Source: Desulfatitalea alkaliphila
GTDB lineage: Bacteria > Desulfobacterota > Desulfobacteria > Desulfobacterales > Desulfosarcinaceae
Direction: 5' to 3'
DNA: 64,000 nt
NCBI RefSeq assembly: GCF_022968795.1
Contig: NZ_JALJRB010000008.1
Span: 62,001-126,000 of the forward strand
How positions within the stretch are numbered: the first letter of the stretch is position 1; each line of letters starts with the position of its first letter. Made by a program: the position numbers and the translations under genes. The notes under the pieces are model-generated. The model saw nothing but the letters and a program-made list of their open reading frames with translations, searched no databases and was not told the origin of the DNA. Below are positions 19,329 through 27,522 of the stretch, piece after piece.

Positions 19329-19889
19329 ATGCAAGTGCGTAACACAACGATGATCGCAACATTAACCCTGCTCTTGATGGTTGTCGGCATTCCTTACGCT
19401 TTCGGTGCGGATGCCCCTAAAATCGGTACGGTCAATTTCCAAAAGATTTTCGAAAACTCCGCGGGCGGCATAGCGGTCAAGGACCAGGTCAATGCCGAAG
19501 GCCAACGCATGGAGCAGGATCTGCAACGGCGGGCCGACGAGATCAAAGCCATGGAGGAGCGTCTTTCCAAAGATACCGGCGTGATGAGCAAAGAGGCGCG
19601 GGACGAACAACGATGGGAAATGGAACGCAAGGCCGACGAGCTGAACACCCTCAAGCGCAATTACGAGCGGCGCATCCAGGACCTGCAGATGCGCTTGGTC
19701 AACGAGGTGCGCCAGGCCGTCCTGAACGTGGTGCAAGCCCATGCGCGCAAAGAGAACTTTACTTTGATCGTCGAGGACATCGGCGTGGTCTATGCCGCAC
19801 CCCATCTGGACATCACCGACACCATCCTCAATCAGTACAACGAATCCTACGCCAAACAGGGCAGCGGCAGCCAGGGCCCCGGAAGGTGA
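19329..19889 (+). CDS. skp: OmpH/Skp family periplasmic chaperone
   Basis: 186 residues. A signal peptide (to about residue 24, ending AFGADA) is followed by IGTVNFQKIFENSAGG, the usual OmpH opening, and a long charged coiled-coil region (about 50-125) that forms the tentacles of Skp. It holds unfolded outer-membrane proteins for BamA. The ATG at 19329 is chosen because GGGAGGTG lies just upstream; the ATG at 19317 has none. It follows bamA by 86 bp and is followed four bases later by lpxD. Confidence 0.9.
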   Translation: MQVRNTTMIATLTLLLMVVGIPYAFGADAPKIGTVNFQKIFENSAGGIAVKDQVNAEGQRMEQDLQRRADEIKAMEERLSKDTGVMSKEARDEQRWEMERKADELNTLKRNYERRIQDLQMRLVNEVRQAVLNVVQAHARKENFTLIVEDIGVVYAAPHLDITDTILNQYNESYAKQGSGSQGPGR

Positions 19890-19893
19890 TCCC

Positions 19894-20934
19894 ATGACCA
19901 TCCCCCTGCATCAAATCGCGCAGTTGGTGGCCGGACGCCTCAGCGGCCAAGCCGACTGCCGGATTCACAGCGCGGCCCCCATCGACAGCGCCATGGAGGG
20001 CCAGATCACCTTTGCCGAAAAAGGCCCCGGCCTCAAGCGGTTGGCGGCGACGCGCGCTTCGGCGGTCCTGGTGCCCGAAGGCACCACCGACCCGGAGCGC
20101 AATCTGATCGAAACGGCCAATCCGCGCCTGGCCTTCGCCAAGGTGGTGGCCTTGTTGCATCCCGTCCGACAACCGGCCCCGGGCATCCATTCCGCCGCCG
20201 TAATAGGCAAGGATTGCCGATTGGGCCGGGATGTGGCCGTCGGCGCCGGGGTGGTGCTGGGCGACCGGGTGACCCTGGGCGACAATGTGGTGCTCCATCC
20301 GCTGGTGGTGGTGGGCGACGATGCGGTTATCGGCGACGACACCATCGTCTATCCCCACGTGTCCATTCTTGAAAGATGCGTGGTGGGCCGCCGCGTGATC
20401 ATCCACGCCGGCACGGTCATCGGCAGCGACGGCTACGGTTTCGTGCAGGATGGCGGCAGGCATCACAAAATCAACCAGATCGGCATCGTGCGCATCGACG
20501 ACGATGTGGAGATCGGCGCCAACAACACCATTGATCGGGCCGCCTTCGGCGAAACCTGGATCCAAACCGGTGTCAAGACCGACAACCTGATCCAGATCGG
20601 TCACAATGTGGTGGTGGGTGCCCACACGCTGATCGTGGCACAGGTGGGCATCTCCGGCAGCACCACCGTCGGCCGGCACGTCATTCTGGCCGGCCAGGCC
20701 GGCCTCAGCGGCCATTTGACCATCGGCGACGGGGCCATTGTGGGACCTCAAACCGGTGTGGGCAAATCGGTGCCCGACAACGAGGTGGTTTCGGGCGGCA
20801 TTTCGGCCATGCCCCATCGCACCTGGTTGCGGGTGCAGCCGGTGCTGCCCCAGTTGCCGGAATTGAACAAACGGGTCAAAACCCTGGAAAAACGGTTGGC
20901 CGCGCTGGAAGGCCGTATGGCAACGGACCGGTAA
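19894..20934 (+). CDS. lpxD: UDP-3-O-(3-hydroxyacyl)glucosamine N-acyltransferase
   Basis: 346 residues. LpxD adds the second acyl chain in lipid A synthesis. An N-terminal uridine-binding domain (about 1-100) is followed by left-handed beta-helix hexapeptide repeats (about 105-310) and a C-terminal helix. The catalytic-type histidine lies in QIGHNVVVGAHTLIVAQ near residue 235. The start at 19894 has a GGAAGGTGA ribosome site. It is the first lpx gene of the lpxD-fabZ-lpxA-lpxI-lpxB run. Confidence 0.95.
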   Translation: MTIPLHQIAQLVAGRLSGQADCRIHSAAPIDSAMEGQITFAEKGPGLKRLAATRASAVLVPEGTTDPERNLIETANPRLAFAKVVALLHPVRQPAPGIHSAAVIGKDCRLGRDVAVGAGVVLGDRVTLGDNVVLHPLVVVGDDAVIGDDTIVYPHVSILERCVVGRRVIIHAGTVIGSDGYGFVQDGGRHHKINQIGIVRIDDDVEIGANNTIDRAAFGETWIQTGVKTDNLIQIGHNVVVGAHTLIVAQVGISGSTTVGRHVILAGQAGLSGHLTIGDGAIVGPQTGVGKSVPDNEVVSGGISAMPHRTWLRVQPVLPQLPELNKRVKTLEKRLAALEGRMATDR

Positions 20935-21049
20935 GTCGCCCCCGTGTCGCGGACGAGCGGCCGCGCTTGCATTGGATGACCCTGCAAGTCTCACCCGCTT
21001 GCCGCAGTGGGAATGCCCTCGCATCCCAACCGCAAAAAGGAGTGCCCAT

Positions 21050-21490
21050 ATGGATTTTCCGCTGGATATCCAAACCATCATGAAACACCTTCCCCATCGT
21101 TATCCCTTTTTGCTCATCGACCGCGTCGTGGCGATGACGCCGGACACCAAAATCAGCGCCTTGAAAAACGTGACCATCAACGAACCCTTTTTCCAAGGCC
21201 ACTTTCCCACCGCCCCGATCATGCCGGGGGTGTTGATCGTGGAAGCCATGGCCCAGGCTGGTGGGGTGCTGGCGGTGGCTTCCATGCAGGAAGCCAAGGA
21301 AGGGACACTGATGTTTTTCATGGGACTGGACCAGGTGCGCTTCCGCAAGCCGGTGGTGCCCGGTGACCAGTTGCTGCTGGATGTGGAAATCACCAAAAAA
21401 CGCGCTAAAGTCATCAAGCTGGCCGGCACGGCCAAGGTGGACGGAAAATTGGTCGCCGAGGCCCAGTTGATGGCCACCTTCGAGGGCTGA
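21050..21490 (+). CDS. fabZ: 3-hydroxyacyl-ACP dehydratase FabZ
   Basis: 146 residues. The hot-dog fold signature is clear: [13 protein letters not shown] near residue 15, the catalytic His in FQGHFP and the catalytic Glu in [13 protein letters not shown]. It dehydrates 3-hydroxyacyl-ACP and competes with LpxA/LpxD for the same substrate, which explains its place between them. The ATG at 21050 has AAAAGGAG upstream; the longer frame from 20972 lacks support. Confidence 0.96.
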   Translation: MDFPLDIQTIMKHLPHRYPFLLIDRVVAMTPDTKISALKNVTINEPFFQGHFPTAPIMPGVLIVEAMAQAGGVLAVASMQEAKEGTLMFFMGLDQVRFRKPVVPGDQLLLDVEITKKRAKVIKLAGTAKVDGKLVAEAQLMATFEG

Positions 21491-21507
21491 ACAAGGATAT
21501 GCAACCC

Positions 21508-22278
21508 ATGATACACCCAACCGCGATTGTCAGCGACAAGGCCAATATCGCCGACGGCGTTACCATCGGAGCCTACAGCATCATCGGCGACCACGTCACT
21601 ATTGCTGCCGGCACCCGCATCAATGCCCATGTAATGATCGACCCTTATGTGGAAATCGGCGCCGATTGCAACATCTATCAATACGCCGCCATCGGCGCGC
21701 CACCCCAATCCTTGAAGTTCAGGGGTGAAACCAGCTGGGTGAAAATCGGCGACGGCTGCACCATCCGCGAGTTCGTGACCATCCACCGGGGCACCGAATT
21801 CGGCGGCGGGTTGACGCAAATCGGCGACCACTGCTTTCTGATGGCCTACACCCACATCGCCCACGACTGCCTCGTCGGCCGCCAAGTGGTGATGGCCAAC
21901 AACGCCACCCTGGCCGGTCACATCACCATCGGCGACCACGCCACCATTGGTGGGCTGGTGGCCATTCACCAGTTCGTGCGGGTGGGCGAATACGCCTTCG
22001 TGGGCGGCAAATCGGCGGTGGTCAAGGACATCCCGCCCTATGTGATCGCCGCCGGCGACCGTGCCGTACTGCACGGGTTGAACCAGGTGGGGCTCAAGCG
22101 GCACGGCTTTTCCAGCGCCAGCGTGTCCCAACTGAAAAAAACCTACCGACTCATCTTCCGTTTTGGCCTGACGCTCAACGAAGCCATCGAACGGGTCAAG
22201 GCGGAGGTGGAGCCCGTCCCGGAAGTGGAACGCTTCATCGCCTTTATCAAGGCTTCGCAACGGGGCATCACCCGGTGA
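21508..22278 (+). CDS. lpxA: UDP-N-acetylglucosamine acyltransferase
   Basis: About 256 residues. The protein is a left-handed beta-helix with hexapeptide repeats over residues 1-190 and an alpha-helical C-terminus. The catalytic histidine is in [11 protein letters not shown]-type context (seen as [12 protein letters not shown] near residue 115). It performs the first step of lipid A synthesis, or acts on an amino-sugar variant (see the GnnA-like gene). ATG 21508 is preferred because AAGGA lies 10 bases before it; ATG 21499 is only one base from it. The stop overlaps lpxI. Confidence 0.95.
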   Translation: MIHPTAIVSDKANIADGVTIGAYSIIGDHVTIAAGTRINAHVMIDPYVEIGADCNIYQYAAIGAPPQSLKFRGETSWVKIGDGCTIREFVTIHRGTEFGGGLTQIGDHCFLMAYTHIAHDCLVGRQVVMANNATLAGHITIGDHATIGGLVAIHQFVRVGEYAFVGGKSAVVKDIPPYVIAAGDRAVLHGLNQVGLKRHGFSSASVSQLKKTYRLIFRFGLTLNEAIERVKAEVEPVPEVERFIAFIKASQRGITR

Positions 22279-23120
22279 TACAAGCCCAACCGGAAACATC
22301 GGCGGACCGCACCATCGGTTTGATCGCCGGCAACGGTCAATTCCCCCTCTTGTTCGCCCGAACCGCGCGCGCCAAGGGCTGGCAGGTCCACGCGGTGGCC
22401 TATCGCGAGGAGACCGATCCGCGCCTGGCCGATCATGTGGAATCGCTGGAGTGGCTCTATTTGGGCCAGCTCAAACGCATGCTCAAATTTTTCCACCAGC
22501 GGCGGGTTTCGCAGGCGGTGATGCTCGGCGGGATCACCAAGACCCGGTTTCTGTCCAAATTTCGCCCGGACATGAAAACCATCGCCCTGCTGGCCGGCAT
22601 GCGGCACACCCATGACGACGCGGTGTTGCGCGCTTTTGCCGAATTTCTGGAAAAGGAAGGAATCGCCATTCGCCCCTCCACCTTCCTGTTGCCCGATCTG
22701 TTGGCGCCGCCCGGCATATGGACGATCCGCAAACCGTCGTCAACGGAGATGAACGACATCCGGGTGGGTTGGAAAATGGCCAAAGCCATCGGCGCCCTGG
22801 ATATCGGCCAGTGCGTTCTGGTGGCCGGCGGCACGGCGGTCGCCGTGGAGGCGGTGGACGGGACGGATGCCACGATCCTGCGCGGCGGCGCGTTGAGCAA
22901 AGGGCAGGCAGTGGTGGTCAAGGTGTGCAAACCGATCCAGGACACCCGTTTCGACGTGCCGGCGATCGGTTTGGAAACCATCGAAACCATGCAACGTGCC
23001 AATGTCAAGGCATTGGCCATCGAGGCCGGCAAGGCGGTGGTCTTCGATCGGGAGGCCATGATCCGCCAAGCCGACCGCTACGGAATGACGATTACCGCCA
23101 TGACGGATGATACCCTATGA
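22275..23120 (+). CDS. lpxI: UDP-2,3-diacylglucosamine diphosphatase LpxI
   Basis: 281 residues, DUF1009 family. LpxI hydrolyses UDP-2,3-diacylglucosamine to lipid X and replaces LpxH in many bacteria. Family features include [14 protein letters not shown] at the N-terminus, GGITKTR near residue 88, and the C-terminal segment with [11 protein letters not shown]. The start is GTG, overlapping the lpxA stop by four bases, and the stop overlaps the next gene by ATGA. No lpxH is seen in the window. Confidence 0.95.
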   Translation: MIQAQPETSADRTIGLIAGNGQFPLLFARTARAKGWQVHAVAYREETDPRLADHVESLEWLYLGQLKRMLKFFHQRRVSQAVMLGGITKTRFLSKFRPDMKTIALLAGMRHTHDDAVLRAFAEFLEKEGIAIRPSTFLLPDLLAPPGIWTIRKPSSTEMNDIRVGWKMAKAIGALDIGQCVLVAGGTAVAVEAVDGTDATILRGGALSKGQAVVVKVCKPIQDTRFDVPAIGLETIETMQRANVKALAIEAGKAVVFDREAMIRQADRYGMTITAMTDDTL

Positions 23121-24112
23121 GTGCACAAACAAAACAAGACAGCAAAGATACCGCCGCCCTGCGGGTCGGTGTGGTGGGCGTGGGCTATCTGGGCAAGTTC
23201 CACGCCGAAAAATATGCACGCATGCCCGATGTGACACTGGTGGGCGTCGTGGACGCCGACCGCCGGCAGGCCGATGCGGTGGCGCAGCAGTTGGGCACCC
23301 GGGCCCTTTACGACCACAAAGAGCTGTTGGGTCAGGTGGATGCCGTCAGCATCGTGGTGCCCACCCATCACCATTTTGCCATCAGCCGGGATTTTCTGAA
23401 CCACGATGTGGATGTGCTGATCGAAAAGCCCATGACCGAGAAGCTGTCCGAAGCCGATGAATTGATCCGCCTCGCCGAACGGCACGGTTGCCTGATCCAG
23501 GTGGGGCATTTGGAACGGTTCAACCCGGCCGTCGTGGCCTTGGACGGGGTCGTCCAACAACCGATGTTCATCGAGTCCCACCGCCTCAGCCAGTTCAAGG
23601 AGCGGGGCCTGGATGTGAGCGTGGTGCTGGACCTGATGATCCACGACATCGATATCATCCTCAATTTCGTGCAATCACCGGTCAAGTCCATCCATGCCGC
23701 CGGCATCTCGGTGATCTCGGGCCAGGTGGACATCGCCAATGCGCGCCTCGAATTTCAGTGCGGTTGCGTGGCCAATGTCACCGCCAGCCGCATCTCGATG
23801 AAAAACGAGCGCAAGATCCGCCTGTTTCAGCGGGACGCTTACATTTCCGTGGATTTTGCCAACAACGAAATCACCATGGTGCGGCCCGACGGCAACGGCA
23901 CCGTTGCCGACGGCGTCATTCCGGGAATGCGCATCGACCAGCGATGCTTCACCAAGGCCGATGCCCTGGATGACGAATTGAAATCCTTCGTCAAGGCGGT
24001 GCGGCTGCGGCAGCCTCCGGAGGTGACCGGTGTCATGGGACGGGACGCCCTGAAGATCGCCTTGAGCATCATGGATCAGATTCAACGCACCAGCCAGCGG
24101 CTGGTCAAATAG
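23117..24112 (+). CDS. Gfo/Idh/MocA oxidoreductase, GnnA-like
   Basis: 331 residues. The Rossmann motif GVVGVGYLGKFHAEKY is near residue 16, and the EKPMTEKLSEA motif with the catalytic-type Lys is near residue 100. A domain for sugar binding follows (DLMIHDIDIIL). In Leptospira and Acidithiobacillus a related enzyme, GnnA, oxidises UDP-GlcNAc at C3 as the first step to UDP-GlcNAc3N. Its place between lpxI and lpxB with overlapping junctions strongly ties it to lipid A. The partner aminotransferase GnnB is not in the window, so the exact role is open. Confidence 0.8.
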   Translation: MSAQTKQDSKDTAALRVGVVGVGYLGKFHAEKYARMPDVTLVGVVDADRRQADAVAQQLGTRALYDHKELLGQVDAVSIVVPTHHHFAISRDFLNHDVDVLIEKPMTEKLSEADELIRLAERHGCLIQVGHLERFNPAVVALDGVVQQPMFIESHRLSQFKERGLDVSVVLDLMIHDIDIILNFVQSPVKSIHAAGISVISGQVDIANARLEFQCGCVANVTASRISMKNERKIRLFQRDAYISVDFANNEITMVRPDGNGTVADGVIPGMRIDQRCFTKADALDDELKSFVKAVRLRQPPEVTGVMGRDALKIALSIMDQIQRTSQRLVK

Positions 24113-24125
24113 CCGCTCGAGCCGG

Positions 24126-25274
24126 ATGCCGAATCGAACCATCGCCATTGTCGCCGGAGAAGCATCGGCGGATCTGCATGCCGCCCACCTGATCCGCGCC
24201 CTGCGCGCGTTGCTGCCGGAGTGCCGGGTTTGGGGCATGGGCGGCCGCGAGATGCGCGCGGCGGGAGCGGAGATCATCGTGGATGCGGACCGCTTGTCGG
24301 TGGTGGGCATCACCGAGGTGGTGGCCAAGGTACCGCTGCTGCTCAAGGCCATGTCCCGGCTCAAACAGCAATTGTCCGCGACCCCACCGGACCTTTTGGT
24401 GCTGCTCGATTTCCCCGATTTCAATCTGCACCTGGCCAAATTCGCCAAGCAGGCGGGCATTCGGGTGCTCTATTACATCAGCCCTCAAATCTGGGCTTGG
24501 CGCTCGGGACGGGTCAAGAAAATCAAGGCGCGGGTGGACCACATGGCGGTGATCCTGCCCTTCGAGGAGACCTTCTACCGCGAACACGGCGTGCCCGCCA
24601 CCTTCGTAGGCCATCCGCTGATGGACGGCATGCCGCCGGGCGACGCGGCACCGTCTGCCCGCCCGCCCCTTCCGGCATCCCCTCTTGTGCTGGGCCTGCT
24701 GCCGGGATCGCGGGATCGCGAGGTGTGCGGGCTGCTGCCGTTGATGCTGCAAGCCGGACAGATGCTGGTGGAAAAGCACGGTCCCATTGTGTTCCAGGTC
24801 TCCTGCGCGCCATCCATCGATCCGGCCATGATCACCGATATTGTGGCGCGGTATCCCTCGTTGGACGCAAAGGTCACCGACGCACCGGTCTCCGCGCTGA
24901 TGCCCCGGTGCCATCTGGCCGTGGTCGCCTCGGGCACCGTCACCTTGGAAGGCGCACTGTACACCACGCCCATGGTGATTACCTATGTGGTGTCGCCGCT
25001 GAGCTACCGGTTGGGCCGCGCGTTGATCCATGTGGACCATATCGGCTTGGTGAACCTGATCGCCGGACGCCGCATCGTGCCCGAACTGGTGCAGCACGAA
25101 GTCACACCCGGCGCCCTGACCGATGCGGTGCACGCCATAGTGGCCGATCCGCAGATCCATGATCGAATGTGCCGCGAACTGGCGGAAGTGCGGAAACGGT
25201 TGGGGCAATCGGGCGCCTCCGGCAAAGTGGCCCGCTTGGCATGCGCCCTGATGGGAGAAGGGGATGCTCTTTAA
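24126..25274 (+). CDS. lpxB: Lipid-A-disaccharide synthase
   Basis: 382 residues, GT19 family. LpxB joins lipid X and UDP-2,3-diacylglucosamine. Signature motifs are GEASADLHAAHL near residue 10, GMGGREMRAAG, DFPDFNLHLAK near residue 98, YYISPQIWAW, VGHPLMD, LLPGSRDREV and SGTVTLEGALYTTPMV near residue 273. It starts 13 bp after the GnnA-like gene and overlaps the DUF374 gene by 11 bp. Confidence 0.95.
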   Translation: MPNRTIAIVAGEASADLHAAHLIRALRALLPECRVWGMGGREMRAAGAEIIVDADRLSVVGITEVVAKVPLLLKAMSRLKQQLSATPPDLLVLLDFPDFNLHLAKFAKQAGIRVLYYISPQIWAWRSGRVKKIKARVDHMAVILPFEETFYREHGVPATFVGHPLMDGMPPGDAAPSARPPLPASPLVLGLLPGSRDREVCGLLPLMLQAGQMLVEKHGPIVFQVSCAPSIDPAMITDIVARYPSLDAKVTDAPVSALMPRCHLAVVASGTVTLEGALYTTPMVITYVVSPLSYRLGRALIHVDHIGLVNLIAGRRIVPELVQHEVTPGALTDAVHAIVADPQIHDRMCRELAEVRKRLGQSGASGKVARLACALMGEGDAL

Positions 25275-25956
25275 GAAGGAAGATCCGGGCAAGGAACTGA
25301 AATGGCGCTTGATCGGCCGCGGGGGCAAGTTGCTCGTGGATGGGCTGTTCGCCGCGTCCCGCATCGAAGTGCGCCGTTGCCCCGCAGTGACCGAACTGTT
25401 GGCCTCACGCCGGTTCATTCTGGCCTTCTGGCATGATCGTATCTTGTTGGTCAGCTACGCCCTGAAAAACTGGCAGGGTGCCATCATGGTCAGCGATTCG
25501 GCCGATGGGGAAATCATCGCGCAGATCCTGCAGCGCCAGGGACACTTGACGGTGCGCGGCTCCACCGGCAAGGGGGGCATGCGGGCCATGGGTCGGATGA
25601 TCCGTACCATGCAGGCCGAAGGGCGTCCCGGGTGCGTCGTGCCCGACGGTCCCCAGGGTCCGCGCCACAAGGTGCAGCCCGGGGTGATCTACCTGGCCCG
25701 CAAGACCGGCTACCCCATCGTGCCGGTGACCTACAGCGCCAAACAGCGCTGGGTGTTCAACAGCTGGGATCGGTTCATCCTCCCCCGCCCCGCCACCCGT
25801 TGTCTGCTGCTATTCGGCCGGCCGGTGCATGTGCCGCCCGACCAAGGGGAGGCCCAAATCACGCGCAGCAGCCATGAACTGGAAAAGGAGCTGCTGCGCA
25901 TCACCCTGGCGGCCGACCACCATTTCGGCCATCGCCCGTATGGATCGGGCGTTTGA
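25264..25956 (+). CDS. DUF374 lysophospholipid acyltransferase family protein (LpxJ-like candidate)
   Basis: 230 residues. The family motif is AFWHDRILLVSY near residue 58, with VPDGPQGPRHKVQPG near residue 125 further on. In Helicobacter and Campylobacter a DUF374 protein, LpxJ, is a lipid A secondary acyltransferase that can act before Kdo addition. This gene overlaps lpxB, which fits such a role. An LpxL-type enzyme is also present at 1584, so the two may install different acyl chains. The substrate is inferred from position only. Confidence 0.82.
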   Translation: MLFKKEDPGKELKWRLIGRGGKLLVDGLFAASRIEVRRCPAVTELLASRRFILAFWHDRILLVSYALKNWQGAIMVSDSADGEIIAQILQRQGHLTVRGSTGKGGMRAMGRMIRTMQAEGRPGCVVPDGPQGPRHKVQPGVIYLARKTGYPIVPVTYSAKQRWVFNSWDRFILPRPATRCLLLFGRPVHVPPDQGEAQITRSSHELEKELLRITLAADHHFGHRPYGSGV

Positions 25957-26033
25957 TCTTCACCCGAATCGCAACGCAATCTGTTTTGCCCTGATGCCCA
26001 CACACCATGGGGCATTGTTGCCGAGAGTAAACA

Positions 26034-26690
26034 ATGTTGCAATCCATTGAACATTTCGACCACTGGCTTTTCTATCTGATCAACCGCGACGGGAAGAACG
26101 TGGTCTTCGACCACCTGATGCCGTTCATCAGTAACGAAGCCAATTTTTTCATTCCCATCGCCATCGCCTGGCTCTATCTGGTCATCAGGAATGACGCCAC
26201 GCACCGGACCGTGGCGATCGCCGTCATCGCCTTGATCGGCGTGTCGGAGCTGCTGTGCAGCGATGTGTTCAAACCGCTTTTCGGCCGCTATCGGCCCTTT
26301 GAAAGCATCTCCGACTTCTATCTTTTCCGCGGCGCCGGGGATGTATGGCGCTGGACCGGCACCCTCGAGGAACGTGGCGGCAACTCGCTGGCCATGCCGT
26401 CCGCCCACGCCACCAACATCTTCGCCGCGGCGGTGTTTTTGAGCTACTATTTTCGCCGCTTTTGGCCCCTGTTCCTGGTCATCGCCGTGGCCGTGGCCTA
26501 TTCCCGGGTCTACACCGGCAACCACTTTCCCATGGATGTGATCGTCGGCGCCGCCCTGGGCACGGCCTGCGCCGCGGGATTCATCCGGCTCACCAACCGG
26601 GTGTTGGCAAAATGGCACGCTTTCAGCGCGTCAAAACGCACCGCACCCTCGAAGGATACAACGGAAGGCAGCAGTGAAAACGAACATTGA
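26034..26690 (+). CDS. PAP2 family membrane phosphatase
   Basis: 218 residues with about five helices. PAP2 motifs are KPLFGRYRP near residue 82, AMPSAHATN near residue 121 and SRVYTGNHFPMDV near residue 158. It has an insertion between motifs 1 and 2 rich in aromatic residues. Likely substrates are undecaprenyl pyrophosphate or lipid A phosphate. Its end overlaps the GT2 gene by 17 bp, hinting at a shared role with a polyprenyl-phosphate sugar. It is a different subtype from the PAP2 at 3718. Confidence 0.8.
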   Translation: MLQSIEHFDHWLFYLINRDGKNVVFDHLMPFISNEANFFIPIAIAWLYLVIRNDATHRTVAIAVIALIGVSELLCSDVFKPLFGRYRPFESISDFYLFRGAGDVWRWTGTLEERGGNSLAMPSAHATNIFAAAVFLSYYFRRFWPLFLVIAVAVAYSRVYTGNHFPMDVIVGAALGTACAAGFIRLTNRVLAKWHAFSASKRTAPSKDTTEGSSENEH

Positions 26691-27399
26691 TCTCTCCATC
26701 ATCATTCCGGCCTACAATGAACAGGACCGCATCGTTCCAGCCCTGACCCACACCATGGCATTTCTGAAACGCTGGTCGGGCGCCGCCGAAGTGATCGTGG
26801 TCAGCGACGGCAGCAAGGACCGGACGGTGGATACGGCCCGTGGATTCGAAGGCCAGGGCGCTGCCGCTTTACGCGTGCTGCACTACGAACCCAACCGGGG
26901 CAAAGGGTATGCCGTGCGTTACGGCATGCAACAGGGACGGGGGGCGGTGGTGATGTTCATGGACGCCGATTATGCGGTGCCCATCGAATATTGCGAAACC
27001 GGCTTGGGGCTGATCGCCGCCGGCAACGATATCGCCATCGCCTCGCGGGCGGTGGCGGGCGCCAAAATCACGCAACAGCAGAACCTGCCGCGCAGAATTT
27101 CAGCCAAAGTCTACACCTGGGTGCAAAACCGCTATCTGGGCATCGATTACCCCGACACCCAGTGCGGTTTCAAACTGTTCACCCAGACGGCGGCCCGAAC
27201 CCTTTTCGCCCGCCAGCGGCTGGACAGTGTCATCTTCGACCCGGAAATTCTCTTTTTGGCACGCCGCAAGGGCTACAAGGTGGCGCAGTTTCCCGTGCAC
27301 TGGACCCATATGCCCGATTCGCGCATCCAATACGACAGCCTGCGCAAGTCCCTCTTCGTGTTCAAAGAGCTGTGGCGCATACGGCGCCTGCATCCGTGA
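26674..27399 (+). CDS. Polyprenyl-phosphate glycosyltransferase (DPG/DPM-like GT2)
   Basis: 241 residues with no membrane helix. Motifs are DLSIIIPAYNEQDRI at the N-terminus, VVSDGSKDRT near residue 47, GKGYAVRYGM near residue 77, MDADYAVP near residue 93 and DTQCGFKLF near residue 164, the pattern of dolichyl-phosphate beta-glucosyltransferase-like enzymes. It would make a polyprenyl-phosphate sugar for GT39 or GtrC-like transferases. The start is GTG and overlaps the PAP2 gene. It ends the envelope operon, 45 bp before a terminator. Confidence 0.86.
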   Translation: MKTNIDLSIIIPAYNEQDRIVPALTHTMAFLKRWSGAAEVIVVSDGSKDRTVDTARGFEGQGAAALRVLHYEPNRGKGYAVRYGMQQGRGAVVMFMDADYAVPIEYCETGLGLIAAGNDIAIASRAVAGAKITQQQNLPRRISAKVYTWVQNRYLGIDYPDTQCGFKLFTQTAARTLFARQRLDSVIFDPEILFLARRKGYKVAQFPVHWTHMPDSRIQYDSLRKSLFVFKELWRIRRLHP

Positions 27400-27444
27400 T
27401 GACCGAATGCCGAACGAATTTCGGAAACCGAACATCGATGATAC

Positions 27445-27480
27445 AAAGAGCGGCGGGGCATCGACACCCGCCGCTCTTTT
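27445..27480 (+). terminator. Intrinsic terminator closing the envelope operon (probably bidirectional)
   Basis: A 13-bp perfect stem pairs 27445-27457 (AAAGAGCGGCGGG) with 27467-27479, with a 9-nt loop, and runs into TTTT. The A-rich 5' arm gives a T-tract on the other strand, so it can also stop transcripts of the convergent gene that ends at 27523. Confidence 0.9.
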
Positions 27481-27522
27481 GCTTGCGACATGGGGCCTCG
27501 AACAGCCCCGGCGCTCAGACCT

